From positions 13,426,363 through 13,490,362 of the forward strand of contig CM040449.1 in NCBI GenBank assembly GCA_022749755.1: a stretch of DNA of 64,000 nucleotides, read 5' to 3'. This document shows positions 21,797 through 34,480 of this stretch, piece by piece (the stretch's first letter is position 1; each line of letters begins with the position of its first letter). Below the pieces are notes generated by a model. It saw only the letters and a list, made by a program, of their open reading frames with translations, was not told the DNA's origin and ran no database searches. Source of the stretch: Azadirachta indica (Eukaryota > Streptophyta > Magnoliopsida > Sapindales > Meliaceae). The position numbers and the translations under genes are program-made.

Positions 21797-24290
21797 TAAA
21801 TAATTAAGATGGAAAATGGGATTGATAGCCTACCATTCCTCGACACCCACGTGTTTTCATAATGTAACTACCACAAAAGTTGAAAATATCACAAGATCGA
21901 ATATGCAATGACATGGGCTAACACTAAAATGAGCTATACTACTAGATTCATGATGAATCGTTTGATTCTTTCCTCATTTTAATTTAATTTAATTTAAATT
22001 GAGAAAAACTTGAAAAAATGGAGAATAATATTTTTTAATTAAAAAGTATAAAATAAATAATAACGAAAAATTTCAATTACTAAACATCAAATTAAACTTT
22101 AAATAATTTGATAGTATTAAGTATATTTTAAAACCGAATTATATTTACGGGACATAAAATTTAAATTAAGTCAACGTTGAGTTAAGTTGATATTTATATT
22201 ATTAATTTTTTTTATATAGATGTAAATATTTTTTAAAATATAACTAAACTACAAAATAGTATTCTATGCTTTTACGCATGTTATAATAGAAGATGATCGT
22301 AAAAGTAATAATATAATGATAACAATAACGATAATATTGTATAACTTTTTAAATGTTCTTGTGCATGGATTATTACCAATTACTTCTAGCATAAGAAATA
22401 AATTATCATATACACTTGTATTTAATAAATCTCCTACATTTTAGTACCTTTTTCTTAGTTCCTTTCAAGAAAATTTGTTAAAATTTCTAACTCCATTTGT
22501 GAAGCACTCAACTGTGCTATTTTAATTAGTTTCACTCTTAATATTACATAATTTGATAAACACCCGTAAAATAAATACACAAATATATGTATAAATATTT
22601 TTTAAACTTGTGCAAATATTAATATTAGTAAACCAATTCTTAGTATTATTAAAGAATGAAGTAAAAATCAATAAAAATTGTATTTTTTTAATATTACATA
22701 ATTACATGTATAATCTATTGATGCTTAGATCAAAATTCTGTTGGCAGTCGAGATTACTACATGTTTAACACAAATCACAAAAATTTATACCTAATTTGAG
22801 TAAAATCTGTTCTTAATTCAAAAAAATGTATTTCTTCGTGAGGAAAAAAAAAAAAAAGAAGCACTTTCTCACTAGATTACTAATAGGTGGCTTAAAAATA
22901 CTTAATTCTCATAAAAGTTTGGGTAATATGTGCTAAAATTAAAACTTGGTAGTTAAGTTGTTATTTTGTCAAGGTTTAGAGATAAAATGGTTATTATCTG
23001 AATTACCTTTTGGTAATATGTGATAAATATCTGGGGTTGAAAGTAATGTTGAGTCTTGCCGACAGACGCCTAAAGTCTAACTGCCATTCGCTTGGGACCC
23101 AATTAACTACCGACCACAAACTCAACAATTAAATGGACAAAATATCAGCCTTAACTTTATCAACCTCCTTTTTTTTTTTTTTTTTTTTCTTTGGAAAAAA
23201 AAAAAGGAAAATTGATTTGAAAGGTTATCATGTTAACTTGTGACTTACAATAAATAATTGGAAGAAAAAGTCACAAACCAAATAAATGTTTACACGTCTA
23301 ACATTTATAATACTAGGGTCCATTATCCTTACAAAAACTGTTTTAAGATAAGGGTGTATTTAATTTTTATAAAAAAAAAGTAGTGATATAACATATTAAG
23401 AGATAAAATATATATTAAAAATAAATATAATATATAAAAACATCTTTAAAATTACAATAGGGTGAATTTATTTAGATTTCAAATTTGAGCATTAAAATCA
23501 AAATTTTTAACTACATAATTATCAAATTTTCAATATTAAATTCTGAAACTTAATTATATTCAAATTTCATATGTGAAACAAAACCATGGGGTTGAATGGT
23601 ATAAATATAATTTTATCAATTTTAAATTAGGTCTAATTGATTAATAGTAAAGATTATTATATACATACTATGTAATTATTAAAAAAAATTATTTATAGAG
23701 TGATATAGTATTTGCCAAATTAGAGAACATGAAAGTATAAATTATTTTAAAGTTTATAACATTTTATCATTAAATTATAAAATTTGTAAAATAATTTTTA
23801 CCTCCATTTAATATTATTTTTATGTGGGTATCCTCTTTATATTTCTAACTCCTCATTAAAATGTTGAAAATTTTTAGAATAATATAATTTGACAATAAAT
23901 AGTAAACACTCTATTTTTTTCATTTTTTTTCTCTAATTTGCGATGACTTACTAATGTAATTTTTAAGAGAGATTAGTTGTTCTGAGATATAAATTATAAA
24001 ATAAAAAATGATACAGTTCACATGATTTATTCTTATTAATACAACAATTTTATATTTTCATTGATTAATAATATTATATCACATTAATTCCGATGACCAA
24101 TTTGTATTCCTAATATTTTTCATTCGGAGACAAATAACAAATTAAATATGTAATTAAAACTGATTTAATCAACAATTAATGTATCAAGTAATGATCAACT
24201 TTAAAACACCAATCACATTATTATTAGTACTATTATTAATTGATGACATATATAGGTTTATTGTTCTATTTTCCTGTCAATTAAGCTTTT
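21797..24290. other. AT-rich intergenic DNA
   Basis: No gene is seen. Notable only for homopolymer tracts: a ~24-T run followed by CTTTGGAAAAAAAAAAAGG at about 23167-23206 that could fold into a hairpin, and an A tract at 22842. Confidence 0.5.
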
Positions 24291-24295
24291 GCTTG

Positions 24296-25050
24296 TGATA
24301 ACCCCTATTAGGGAAACTAATAACCCCTGTTGTTTGCTTTAATATCGTAATATCCCATTATTGTTTATCAAATAGCTCAATGTTCGTAACATTAATTTTT
24401 TTACTAAAAGTTATTATTTTTTAGTATAATTATCAATTTGCCCTCCTACTTATATTAAAAATCTATACACATGTTATCTTTTTATTGAATAATTTACAGT
24501 TGAGTTAATTGTTACCGTTGACCATCACCAATTACTGTTAATTGCCATCAAACGTTCTTTTCTTAAGTTATCATAAATATTATTAAAATTTTTATTAAAC
24601 GCTTTACGCAATAATACCGTCATTATTATTATTTAAAAAATTATTTTTCTGAATGTTAAATTTTTGGGTGTTAAAATTTTAATTTCATATTTACGGCGAA
24701 CATTGTTCATACGATGGTGATGATAACATTATTGTATAGAGCATTCAATAAGAATTCTAATGATATTTACGATAATTTAAATGAATTATATTCGACGGCA
24801 GTCAATGGCTATTGGTTGTAGTTGGTTGTGGTCAATGCAACTTTAAGTTGCCCAATAGAAAGATGACATTTGTCCTTTTCTCGTAACTGTTAACTATGAT
24901 TGGGAGGCAAATTAGTAATTAGCCTATAAAAGTAATGGTTTTTATTAACAAAACTAATGTCAATGAATTATTGGGATATTAGCCAAGCAATAGGTGGTAA
25001 CGGGGTATTAGGCCAAATAATAAAAAGGTATTGGATATTCTTCTTGTCCT
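24296..25050. mobile_element. Candidate MITE with ~150-bp inverted ends
   Basis: The left end (AATAACCCCTGTTGTTTGCTTTAATATCGTAATATCCCATTATT, written here only as landmarks AATAACCCCTGTTG and AATATCCCATTATT) is mirrored on the right by AATTATTGGGATATTAG, GCAATAGGTGGTAACGGGG and TATTAGGCCAAATAAT. CAATTTGCCCTCCTAC mirrors GGGAGGCAAATTAG further in. The element is ~755 bp and noncoding. A related fragment occurs at 38911-38985. Exact ends and target duplication were not resolved. Confidence 0.6.
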
Positions 25051-26073
25051 ATTATCACCACTAAAATTTTAAAAATGAAGTTTATAAAAATCATAAATTT
25101 AATTTATTTAAGAATAGAAAATGTGTTTGATGTTATTTGTTAAAAATTTAAAATAAAAAAATTTATAAGAATGAATCTAGTATTTTTTTAAAAATAAGTA
25201 ATGTAATTATTTTGAAAAAATTATAATTAATTTTTAACACATCTTTAAGAGCAATTTAAAAACTTTTTTGAATTGTTTACTTAAAATTTTAAATATATAT
25301 ATATTAAAAATGAAAAACAAGTTTTTGAAAATGCATCCAAGCACTTTCTAATATATTTATTTTAAATAATTTTACAATTTTTCTTATTCATAAATAAAAG
25401 TGAAGTAGCCATCAAAAGAATTCATGTATGAGTCATACTTGTAATTAGAAAAAAAAAAGAAAATATGTTAAAAACATTTTTGGCTTTCTATTTTGAAAAT
25501 AAAAATTAATAATAAAAATATAAACATAAATGATGAAATTCAATTTTTTGAAACTTTTATTTTTTTGTAAGAAACTTTATTAGTTGTATTCAATACCATA
25601 ACGAGTTTTATCTAAAACTTTTATCAAAAGACTAATTTTTTCTCTAAATAAACCAATATAATCTTATCTATATAAAATAACTATATATATATATATATGG
25701 GACAGGCAAACATCCTCATATTTTTATATATACTTTTATATTCATTTGTAAATCATTGAACTTAGATATTTTTAAATGGTTAATAATAAATATAGTATGT
25801 ATATTAATTATATGTGTCAAATTTAATATCAACTATTAGAAATATTTACATCTAACGAATAACAAATGATGTAAGAATATGTGTAAAAATTTAAGATTAC
25901 AAATCCATCTGTGTGTATATATATATCTATAATAATTTAATTGTATAATATTGCTGTCAAATAAGATATACACAAATTTATCCATGGAAACTAATAAACT
26001 AATTAACGCGATATTATTATATTGTTGTCATATATTATATATTATTTTTGAAAATAAAAAATCATGTAAAACT
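25051..26073. other. AT-rich intergenic DNA upstream of the ASR gene
   Basis: No coding sequence is recognised. Contains short (AT)n runs at about 25681-25700 and 25916-25926. Confidence 0.5.

Positions 26074-26112
<39 letters not shown>
26074..26112. repeat. (TAA)n microsatellite
   Basis: About 13 uninterrupted TAA/ATA trinucleotides, some 260 bp upstream of the first ASR start codon. Perfect repeats of this length are usually length-polymorphic. Confidence 0.9.
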
Positions 26113-26113
<1 letters not shown>

Positions 26114-26215
26114 TAAATTAACAAATTATACCGTTTCTACAAAAATTTGTATTGCTAATTATGAGACCCACAAAATTAATCAATCCAAACCGACCATCAC
26201 ACATTTATTGTCCCT

Positions 26216-26284
26216 ACGTGTCACAATATCTTGGTAGCAATGCAAAGAAACTCTTTGGCATATGGCTACCAACAGTTATAAATA
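26216..26284 (+). promoter_or_regulatory. ASR promoter: ABRE and TATA box
   Basis: ACGTGTC (26216-26222) is an ABA-response element core and lies 54 bp before TATAAATA (26277-26284), itself 88 bp before the ATG. The segment between is nearly the same in the second ASR gene (ATATCTTGGTAGCAA and TATAAATACACCCCCC). There the ABRE position reads ACCCTCG instead. Confidence 0.65.
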
Positions 26285-26371
26285 CACCCCCCCATCTCTT
26301 ACATTATCAACACCAACAGCTATCACTAAATACAACTAAAATCTCAACCGTTTCTTCTTGAATTTTCAGTT

Positions 26372-27346
26372 ATGTCTGAGGAGAAGCACCACCACCGCGG
26401 CCTCTTCCACCACCACAAGGACGAAGAGAAGCCGGTTGATGGTTCCGTCTACTCCGACACGCCCTCAGCTTACTCTGAGTCAGCCAACGCTTACTCTGAC
26501 TCGGCCAACGCTTACTCTAAGAGGCCCAGCGCTTACTCTGAGTCCGCCGACGCTTACTCCGATAAGCCCAGCTCTTACTCTGAGTCCGCCAACGCTTACT
26601 CCGAGAAGCCCAGCGCTTACTCTGAGTCCGCCAACGCTTACTCCGATAAGCCCAGCTCTTACTCTGAGAAGCCCAGCGCTTACTCTGAGCCCGCCGACGC
26701 TTACTCCGATAAGCCCAGCTCATACTCTGAGAAGCCTAGCGCTTACTCTGAGACTGCAGCTTACTCTAGTGAAGTCGGTGATTATGAGAAGAAAGGTGAT
26801 GAGATTGATTACAAGAAGGAGGAGAAACACCACAAGCATCTTGAACACCTAGGAGAGCTTGGAACTGCTGCTGCTGGTGCTTTTGCTTTGGTAAACTTTT
26901 AGCTTTTATTATAATTGCCCAATAGTTTCATTTCTGATGCATATATGGAAATGTTTTTTTGTTTGGGCAACATATATATGTTTTCAGCTTATGAAACCCT
27001 GCAACTGCAACGCAGATATAAAATGCTACCAACTGTTGCATGAAACTAGGGTTTTTTTGCAAATAAAGCATCCCCATATTTTCTTTAGCAATTCTCTATT
27101 AACCCTTAATTATTATATCTTATATTTTCTCTTAGTAAAAAGAATATTTGATCATGATATCAGCATGAGAAGCACAAGGGAGAGAAAGACCCAGAGCACG
27201 CCCACAGGCACAAGATAGAGGAGGAGATCGCGGCAGCAGCTGCCGTCGGGTCTGGCGGATTTGCATTCCATGAGCACCATGAGAAGAAAGAAACCAAGAA
27301 AGAAGAAGAGGAAGCTCATGGAAAGAAGCACCACCATCTCTTCTAA
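26372..27346 (+). CDS. ASR: ASR (abscisic acid, stress, ripening) protein with heptad-repeat insertion
   Basis: Two exons, 26372-26890 and 27164-27346, joined in phase 0 by a GT-AG intron of 273 bp; 233 aa. N-terminus [20 protein letters not shown] is the His-rich metal-binding start typical of ASR proteins. Residues 26-131 are ~15 tandem heptads of [14 protein letters not shown] type. From residue ~140 comes the ABA/WDS domain ([27 protein letters not shown], then [40 protein letters not shown]). The C-terminus is Lys/His-rich (HGKKHHHLF), as in the family's nuclear localisation tail. ASR proteins are small hydrophilic, largely disordered stress proteins with reported zinc/DNA-binding and chaperone-like roles. 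Usual length is about 100-115 aa; this one is twice that because of the heptads. AATAAA lies at 27502. Confidence 0.93.
26447..26764 (+). repeat. 21-bp coding tandem repeat (heptads of the ASR gene)
   Basis: About 15 units of 21 bp encode [AS]YS[ED]xxx, alternating between SAN/SAD and KPS endings ([28 protein letters not shown]). Tyr and the following Ser are invariant; the last three positions vary. The reading frame is kept throughout. The alternation of two unit types suggests amplification by 42- or 63-bp steps. Confidence 0.95.
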
Positions 27347-27507
27347 TTATTCTATAATTTATGTAATTTAATTTGTGTTTCTTAATGCTTAATTACCCGC
27401 CCTAAATAATACCGACCGTGCACGGCGTTAGCTTTTCAGTTGTGGGTTACTTTGTAAGACCGGTGTGATCTGGTTCCTTTGTTATCTATCCATATTATGT
27501 TAATAAA

Positions 27508-28880
27508 TTACTTGATTATAATATTTATATTTTATATGTTTTTATTATTAAATATTTGACCTTTTAATATACTATTCATTCTCTTTTAAAAAATAACTAA
27601 CTATACATGCATACGATCTATGAAAGAATACACTATATACTTCACCCAAAGTCATCATGTATAGATAATTAAAATATATATATTATCTGGTTAACAATCA
27701 ATGATATATAGTGTCACCTGGCCTTTGACGCGATGTTAAGACAAGTTCTCACCATCAGGGCGCTTTCGATTCTTACTTCACTAGACTTTTATGTTGGATT
27801 GCAAAGCTGGCATTTCTTGTGCTCAAATGTTTCAATTTGAATGCAAAATTCACATAGATATCTATAATAGTGATTATGGACCAATTTCTTTGATACGAGC
27901 GTAAAGATCGTATTACTTATGCCTAAATGTGTGAGATGCGTTATAATAGTGTAGGTGGATTGGACAGATACCCCTCCAGTGCAGAGTTCCCATTACTTGT
28001 GATCAAATGTTTCAATTTGAGCACAAATTGCATACATGTCTATAATAGAGATTGTTGGCCTCTAATTTAAGAGTATAATTCGCACTAATTATGCTTGATG
28101 CCCATATAATCAGTGGTGGAATGAAAAATGAATAACTGGAGACTAAAAATGTTGAAAAAGGTAAAGTTAATTGACTGACATTTTAAAAATAATTAATAAA
28201 TTGAGAATAAATAAATAATTTTATAATAAAAATTTACAAAAAAAATTGTGGGACTTGGGGACCAAGGCCCTTTCAGGTCCCAATGGTATTCAGTTCTTTC
28301 ATATTTGTGCCTTTAATTTGAAACTACAATTTTAGTTCTTATGTATAAATGTCAGTTGTGCACTGTAATAGTAATTATGCAAACTCTCAACAGAATTCTA
28401 ACTTGTGATATTAGTAATTAAAAAATAATAATATAATTAAATAGAAATTAACAAAAAATTTTTATTTAATTATAAAAATATAATATGTTAAATCACATAT
28501 TTTAGATCTATTTAATTTTTAAATTAAAAAATAAAATTACCAAACTTGGTATATGACAAATAACATGAAATGTTTTCATATTATTTTCAATTTTTTCGTG
28601 ACATTAATTATATTTATAATTGTCACAAGAAGCAAAGTTATATCCCTAATGAGAGTCACAAGGTGTATTCTTCCTGTAGTCACTTTCTTGATGTACACCA
28701 CTTTCTTGATGTACACTTTGTTACTCATAATGGTTTATTATACTAACTTTGAATACTGAACTATCATGGTAAACGTCAAAATAAACAATGAAACTAATTT
28801 TTTTTAGTCAATTTCACTGTAATGCCAACACAAAAATTTTCCTTCTCTTTTTATATAAGAAACTTCCAAATACATATTTT
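27508..28880. other. Intergenic DNA with a two-copy ~185-bp repeat
   Basis: No gene is recognised. CTCAAATGTTTCAATTTGAATGC (landmark CAAATGTTTCAATTTGA) at 27823-27842 recurs as ATCAAATGTTTCAATTTGAGC at about 28002-28022, each followed by CATA(G/C)AT...TCTATAATAG. This is a diverged direct repeat of about 185 bp; a weaker third copy may start near 28300. Confidence 0.5.
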
Positions 28881-28887
28881 ATATTGA

Positions 28888-29110
28888 TATTAGATATCGT
28901 TACCTGATATTAATTAGTAAAATTGCTTATGTGTAGGAAAAATAACCCCTTTCTTCTTTTTTTTTTCCGTTATAGACTCATTTAAAAAAATAGTTCGATT
29001 AGGATTATAATTGCAAATAATCTAAGATTTAGTAGAATTTTAATTGAAAATAATTCAACATTTTGGCGCGCCTATAATTCGGATAAAATAGAACTTCTCT
29101 AAAAAGACTT
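28888..29110 (+). repeat. Dispersed repeat copy (TTGATA family)
   Basis: Shares CCTGATATTAATTAGTAAA, CATTTTGGCGCGCCTATAAT, GGATAAAATAGAACTTCTC and AAAAAGACTTTTCA with 34212-34480. Its first part matches the arms of the foldback at 14138-15168 (TATTAATTAGTAAATTTG). It is an element end of unknown class; no inverted partner was found downstream. Confidence 0.6.
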
Positions 29111-31387
29111 TTCATTGGATATGACCTTAACAAAAAATTTGGATTAGAATTTTATAAATTCGGACTTTATCTTTTTAACTTTTGGGCATTTCTCCTTTAA
29201 TATGCGTCTAAGTATCTATCTTACCAAGTTGACATACAAGTGAAAATCAACCAAATTTAGATGTTGGAAAAATGATCCACCAAAAAACCCCAATTTCGAA
29301 AATAACATAGTTCCTATTCGAAACTAATGAAACGCTTGGGAACCTGGTATTTTTATCAAATTTTCTAAGATTCATTATTCTTTTTTATATGAGAATTTCA
29401 AATGAAGTAGCTGATATTTTATTATTCGAGGAATGACAAAGGGGTAAGTCTTAATTAATGAGGCTCTGATTAGTATGATGTCGTGAGTAAATTTTGAATT
29501 TCCATACATTTTGCCCATGATTCTTAACATTCTTAGTGATGAATGTTTAAAAGTGTAGGTTTATCAAGAGAAATATTATGATTTACACTTAATAATGTTC
29601 TTCTATTCCCCAATAATGAAGTATATTCCTTTATATTGAATTGTAAAACATGAATTGGACTAAATAGTTGGTTTTGCGCAGGTTTCGTATAATGAACGTA
29701 TCTTTCAATTCAAATTATCAATTGATACGATTCTTGGGCGAGACAAACATAAACTCATCATTTCACAACTTTATAAGCCAAAGGTTGGACCAGTTCGAGC
29801 AATTAGTGGGACGAAATTGGGCTTCAACAGAACTCAAGCGCATCTTTGAATCAGCCCAATATGCTTCCGTATTTGGGCCGTATCTCCCTAAATATGTAAC
29901 GAAAAATTACATGGTTGGATGATCTAGAAAGCTGAGAAAGGGATCTAAATTGTTTATGTTTTATACTTTCTCAAATTTCAATTACTCGATTACCAAAAAG
30001 AGCTATCATTCTAGAAGGGCGGTGGAGAAATGCGACTTGAACATCTCTGCCTATTTTCAACACAACTCATGGTCTAAAATAGAAATAAGAGCGAAGTATG
30101 GACCATTAGAAAGATGAGTCATCCACCTACAACTTTGAAGAAGGATTCTTTACGAAATTCGGTGGTTTTCATAGTCAAAGATATGTTGGAAGTTGGTAAA
30201 GCGTGATTAATTGGAAATTGACCAAATTATGTTCACACATGTGGAATGTCTTTTGTTTTACCTATATAAAGGAAGACGTGGAAGTGAGAAGGGAGATCAG
30301 TTTTGTTTTCCATTTCTATTTTATTGTTGTAATTTGAATTTCAATGATGTATTTCTAATTTCGTAATTAGGGCTAAGGGTGAACTTTTGATGATTTTATA
30401 GTTTTGTTCTTTGATTCTTTGTTTTGTTCTTCATTGTTAATCTTTTTATTGATTGAGTACTATATTTTGCAAGTGATTTTGAATTGTTAGAAACCTTGAT
30501 TCATTGTTAACAAATGGTACATTGAATACTTGGATATTTTCTACATATCAAGAGTAAGGCAACTTATAGTTTTTCACTATCAACTAAAAGGTAAGTCTTT
30601 TGATTTCTTTGTGCTTAAATGTTTTGTTTTCATCATCCAATTAAGATCACTTCTTTTGATTCTTAATTGTATTTTTCTTTAAAAAAAAGGATCAAGAATA
30701 AGTTCTATACAAATTATTAAAATGGATCCCTAATGCCCTAATATGTAATAATATAGAATTTAAATTTGACAATAAGCAAATTCACTCCATTGGAATATTC
30801 GGATTTATAATATTTAGACCTTTGAACTTGTAAACTTAATATAACATATTCCCTGTGGACCGACACTCGGACTTTCGAACTTTATTACTTGAGACAACCT
30901 ATACTTAGGAGTTACAACCTTTAAGTTGTAGCATTTAGTTTTACTATTTTCTTTTTTTTCTTTGCTTAGAGCACAAAAGAAAAACTTCTTCTGATTGAAA
31001 AGTTTTGATTTCTACTCTTCCTTCTTTTATTTGCAATGATTCAGCTACTAAACCCTTTTGTCTTTCGATTTTCATTTCTCTACCTTTTTCTTTCAATTGG
31101 AATTACTTGTTCCAATGTTTGTGTTAGTTATGTTTTTGTTTGTGCATTTTAGTAAGAATTGATTTTCCTTTTGGTTTGGTTTTGCTTTTAGTAGTAGAGT
31201 TGATTTTGTTACTTATAAGCATGTACTTCATTTGTTTTTACTTCTAATTTGGCATCTCTTTATGTTTTCATTTTTGTTGTCTATTTTTTTTTTTTTGGTT
31301 ATGCATTTCTTTTGCTCAGATGCTTAGTATTTCATTGTAGTCTTTTCTTTTAACCAACATGTCAGTGTTATGTGGATATAGCTTTTG
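29111..31387. other. Intergenic DNA, probable retroelement remnant
   Basis: No confirmed gene. Around 30240-30470 there is a TATA-like CTATATAAAGGAAGACG followed by T-rich leader-like sequence, and at 30840-30880 ATTCCCTGTGGACCGACACTCGG, a string resembling sequence near the 5' end of some plant LTR retroelements. No LTR pair or polyprotein motif was found, so this is only suggestive. Confidence 0.3.
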
Positions 31388-32376
31388 TTCCTTACAGTTT
31401 TTTAAGTTAGTATAGCAGAGGTATAATCTTTAGCCCTCATTAATATTATAGTTGGTACAGCAGAGAGACTTTATTTGATCTTTCATGGATATTGAAATTA
31501 GAGATGTATTGTTGGCCCTTTTTAGGTATTAAAGTTAGTACCATAAAGGCACGATATTTGGCCCTTTATGATGATTGTAGTTATTACCATGGAGGTATAA
31601 TGTTTAGTCTTCTGAGCTTTGATGTTAGTACCATGGAGGTATATATTTTTGTCCTTAATGTCAGTACTACAGAGGTACACTTATTTTTGTCTTTTTAGAT
31701 TTTATATTTTAACACCGTAAAGAAGCATGGTTTAGGCTCATTTGAGCATTAGAGGTTCATACTAGGAGGTAAAAGTTTTTCTTTTACACTTTATAGTTTT
31801 AGTAGCATGGAACTACAATGTTTGGTCCTTAGGCATTGAAGTTGGCACCATATAGGTGTATTGTCTTGGCCCTTATAAGGCATTGTAGCTGGTACTATGT
31901 AAGTGCATTTTTTGGCCCTCGCGGGGCATTAAAGTTGGCACTGCATTGGTGCCTTGTCTTGGCTTTCATAGGGCATTTAAGTTGGCACCATATAGGTGCA
32001 TTGTCTTAGCCCCATGGGGCATTGTAGATAGCACCATGTAGGTATAATGTCTTGATCCTCATAGGGAATTAAAACTGGCACCGCATAGGTGCACTATCTT
32101 AATCCTTATGGAGCATTGAAGTTGGCATCGGTAGGTGCATTGTCTTGACTCTCGTGGGGCATTATAGCTGGCATTGCGTAGGTGCATTGTCTTAGCCCTT
32201 ATGGATCATTGAAGCTAGTGCTGTGTAGGTGTATTGTCTTGGCCTTCATGGGATATTGAAACTGATACTACGTAGGTGCAATGTTTTAGTCTTTGTGGGG
32301 CATTGTAATTAGCACCGTGTAGGTGCATTGTTTTGGCCCTTGTAAGGCATTGTAGCTTGCACTGCATAGGTGCATT
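31388..32376. repeat. ~47-bp minisatellite, about 20 units
   Basis: The unit is roughly GTGCATTGTCTTGGCCCTTA followed by TGGGGCATTGAAGTTGGCAC and CATATAG, about 46-48 bp. From 31800 to 32376 about 12 units are regular; from 31388 to 31800 units are more diverged (AGTACCATGGAGGTATAAT...). The more diverged 5' half and cleaner 3' half suggest that recent turnover happened at the 3' side. No continuous frame. Confidence 0.9.
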
Positions 32377-32399
32377 GTTAAATTTTTTAGTTTTCTTCT

Positions 32400-34205
32400 C
32401 TCGGTAATGGTGAATAGATAAAAGTTTATACAATTACATTATAATTTGATTAAACATAAAAAATAAATGATCTCATATATAATCAAAATATCTATATTAT
32501 ATACATAAATTAAATCATGTCTCCAATTCATGATATATAGAAAAAGATTAAAGGAGAGTATACATTAAATGATAATTCAAACTTATTTGATTTTTTTTAA
32601 TAAAAGGAGATCGATTTCAATTTAACATACACAATTATTTTAAATAATATTTATTCTTCTAATAGTTTAACTAGAAATAATTAACCATGATCTCTCTTTT
32701 TTTTTTTAATTATTTCTTTATTCATAGTAATAATTGGTGAAGTATAGTATGCTTGAAATAAATATATAAATAAAATTATAAATGTTTAGGCTATAGGTAA
32801 TTAAAAATTACTAATTATATAAGAATTATTTCAATAAGTTATTGGGGTTAAATAGTAAAGTTTTGGACAATTTTTCATAAAAAATAAATATTTAAAGCCA
32901 AAAAGCATGAATAATCAATAGGTAAAGAAAATGTAAAACATAAATAAATGATTCAAATGATATTATTTATTATTAATTGGGTGATATTGTAATGTAGATT
33001 CAACAGCTATTTAATTTTGGACTTTAATTTTATTTTATATTAAATCTGAAAGATATCTTCTATACATTATATATTTAATTTTTTTCATTCAATGATTTTT
33101 TTTTATTTTTTTAATTTTTGAACATTATTTTTTTAATTTAAACTGACCAACCTACCAAACTACTATTACAATTAAATTGCATATCTCACAAAACATTTTC
33201 CCACCAAGAATATCCTATAAGGGTACTTCTATAGAATCTAAGGCAATGAGAATAATTAAATCTTAACAAAGAAGTTAAAATGTTTAACATGAAGCTTTAA
33301 ACAATATCCTATAAGCATCTTTGTGGCAGTGCATGCTTGCAAGTTGCAATAGGTTCCAAATTTCACATCTTGTAACTCACATTGATCGCGATTACAATCA
33401 AGCCATCAAAATTCACTATTAATCAGCGAACTAAACAAATGGCATTCACTTGTTAAAAAATTCCACCAAGCAATATACGAATTGGAACCAAGCTTATTAG
33501 ATAACTACTTGAGTTCTTAATTAAAATTGTAAACTTTAAAAACCCTAAAATTTTCATTAAAGTTTCTTTGCATTTATCAAGAAAAAAACATATTAACCAT
33601 CTAAAACAACTATTAAAAAGGAAAAAAAATGAAAATAATAACTTATAGCAAATTGGTAGTGGTGGCGCCAATTAGACTAAAGAGAAAAATTCCCCAAAGT
33701 TCAACGTCTTCTTTCTCTTGATAGGGTCTATTTAACGACGGCCATGAGTTATTTCTTTTTGGTTTCCATCATCCTCTCCCATTTTCTCAAGAATTCAAGT
33801 TCCCTTTGATCCACCTATTTCTTTTAACAAATAGTAAATAAAATCGAAAATGTAACTACAAACACAAATAGCATGGTTAGGGCTTTTTCTTTGACATATT
33901 AGTTCTCTTTTCTTTCCTTTTTACATTATAACCTAACTATATACAATTGAGCGGGAGTTTAGATACGACAGTTATGCTACATCCCAAACATAGCCATCAA
34001 CATTAGATATTGAACCATGGATGCAATTAATATAAATAAAAATGAATCCATACATATAATTAATACAAATAAATAAAATCCTTATATGCAATTAGTACAA
34101 CTAAAAAAATCTATATCTTATACTTTACCATGAAATTTTGTTGACGTGATAACCTTTTCCTAAATAATAAGAAATTAGCTTCTTATCATTTTTTCACAGA
34201 CGATG
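32400..34205. other. AT-rich intergenic DNA
   Basis: No gene, RNA or clear repeat was recognised. Open stretches on either strand lack family signatures. Confidence 0.5.
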
Positions 34206-34211
34206 CCAATG

Positions 34212-34480
34212 TTGATATTAAATTTCTTCACTTGATATCAATTAGTAAATTTGTTTATATATAGAGAAAAAGAATCTCTTTCTTCTCTTCTTTCTTTTCA
34301 TTATATACTTGTTAATTCCTTAAATGATTTAAAAAGTTATCTCTAATGGGATTTTCATTGGAGATAATTCAAGATTTAATAAGATTCTAATTAGAGATAA
34401 TTCAGCATTTTGGCGTGCTTATAATTTGGATAAAATAAGACTTCTCCAAAAAGACTTTTCACTAGGTACTATGCATTAAA
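34212..34480 (+). repeat. Dispersed repeat copy (TTGATA family)
   Basis: Begins GTTGATATTAAATTT, then TTGATATCAATTAGTAAATTTG, and ends CCAAAAAGACTTTTCACTAG. It matches 28888-29110 over its length, and its first part matches the arms at 14138-15168. It inserts a duplicated internal unit (TCTAATGGGATTTTCATTGG / TCTAATTAGAGATAATTCA). Confidence 0.6.

Noticed and set aside
26358..26852. Overlapping 164-codon frame ([10 protein letters not shown] repeats) and an antisense repeat frame
   Set aside because: These are other-frame readings of the 21-bp ASR heptad repeat; the ASR frame is the one with family domains and a matching second exon.
29668..29922. 84-codon open frame on the + strand
   Set aside because: No domain, start context or homologous signature; length is within chance for the region.
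26447..32376. CRISPR-like arrays
   Set aside because: Both tandem arrays (21-bp ASR heptads and ~47-bp minisatellite) are contiguous repeats without unique spacers, and this is a plant nuclear sequence.
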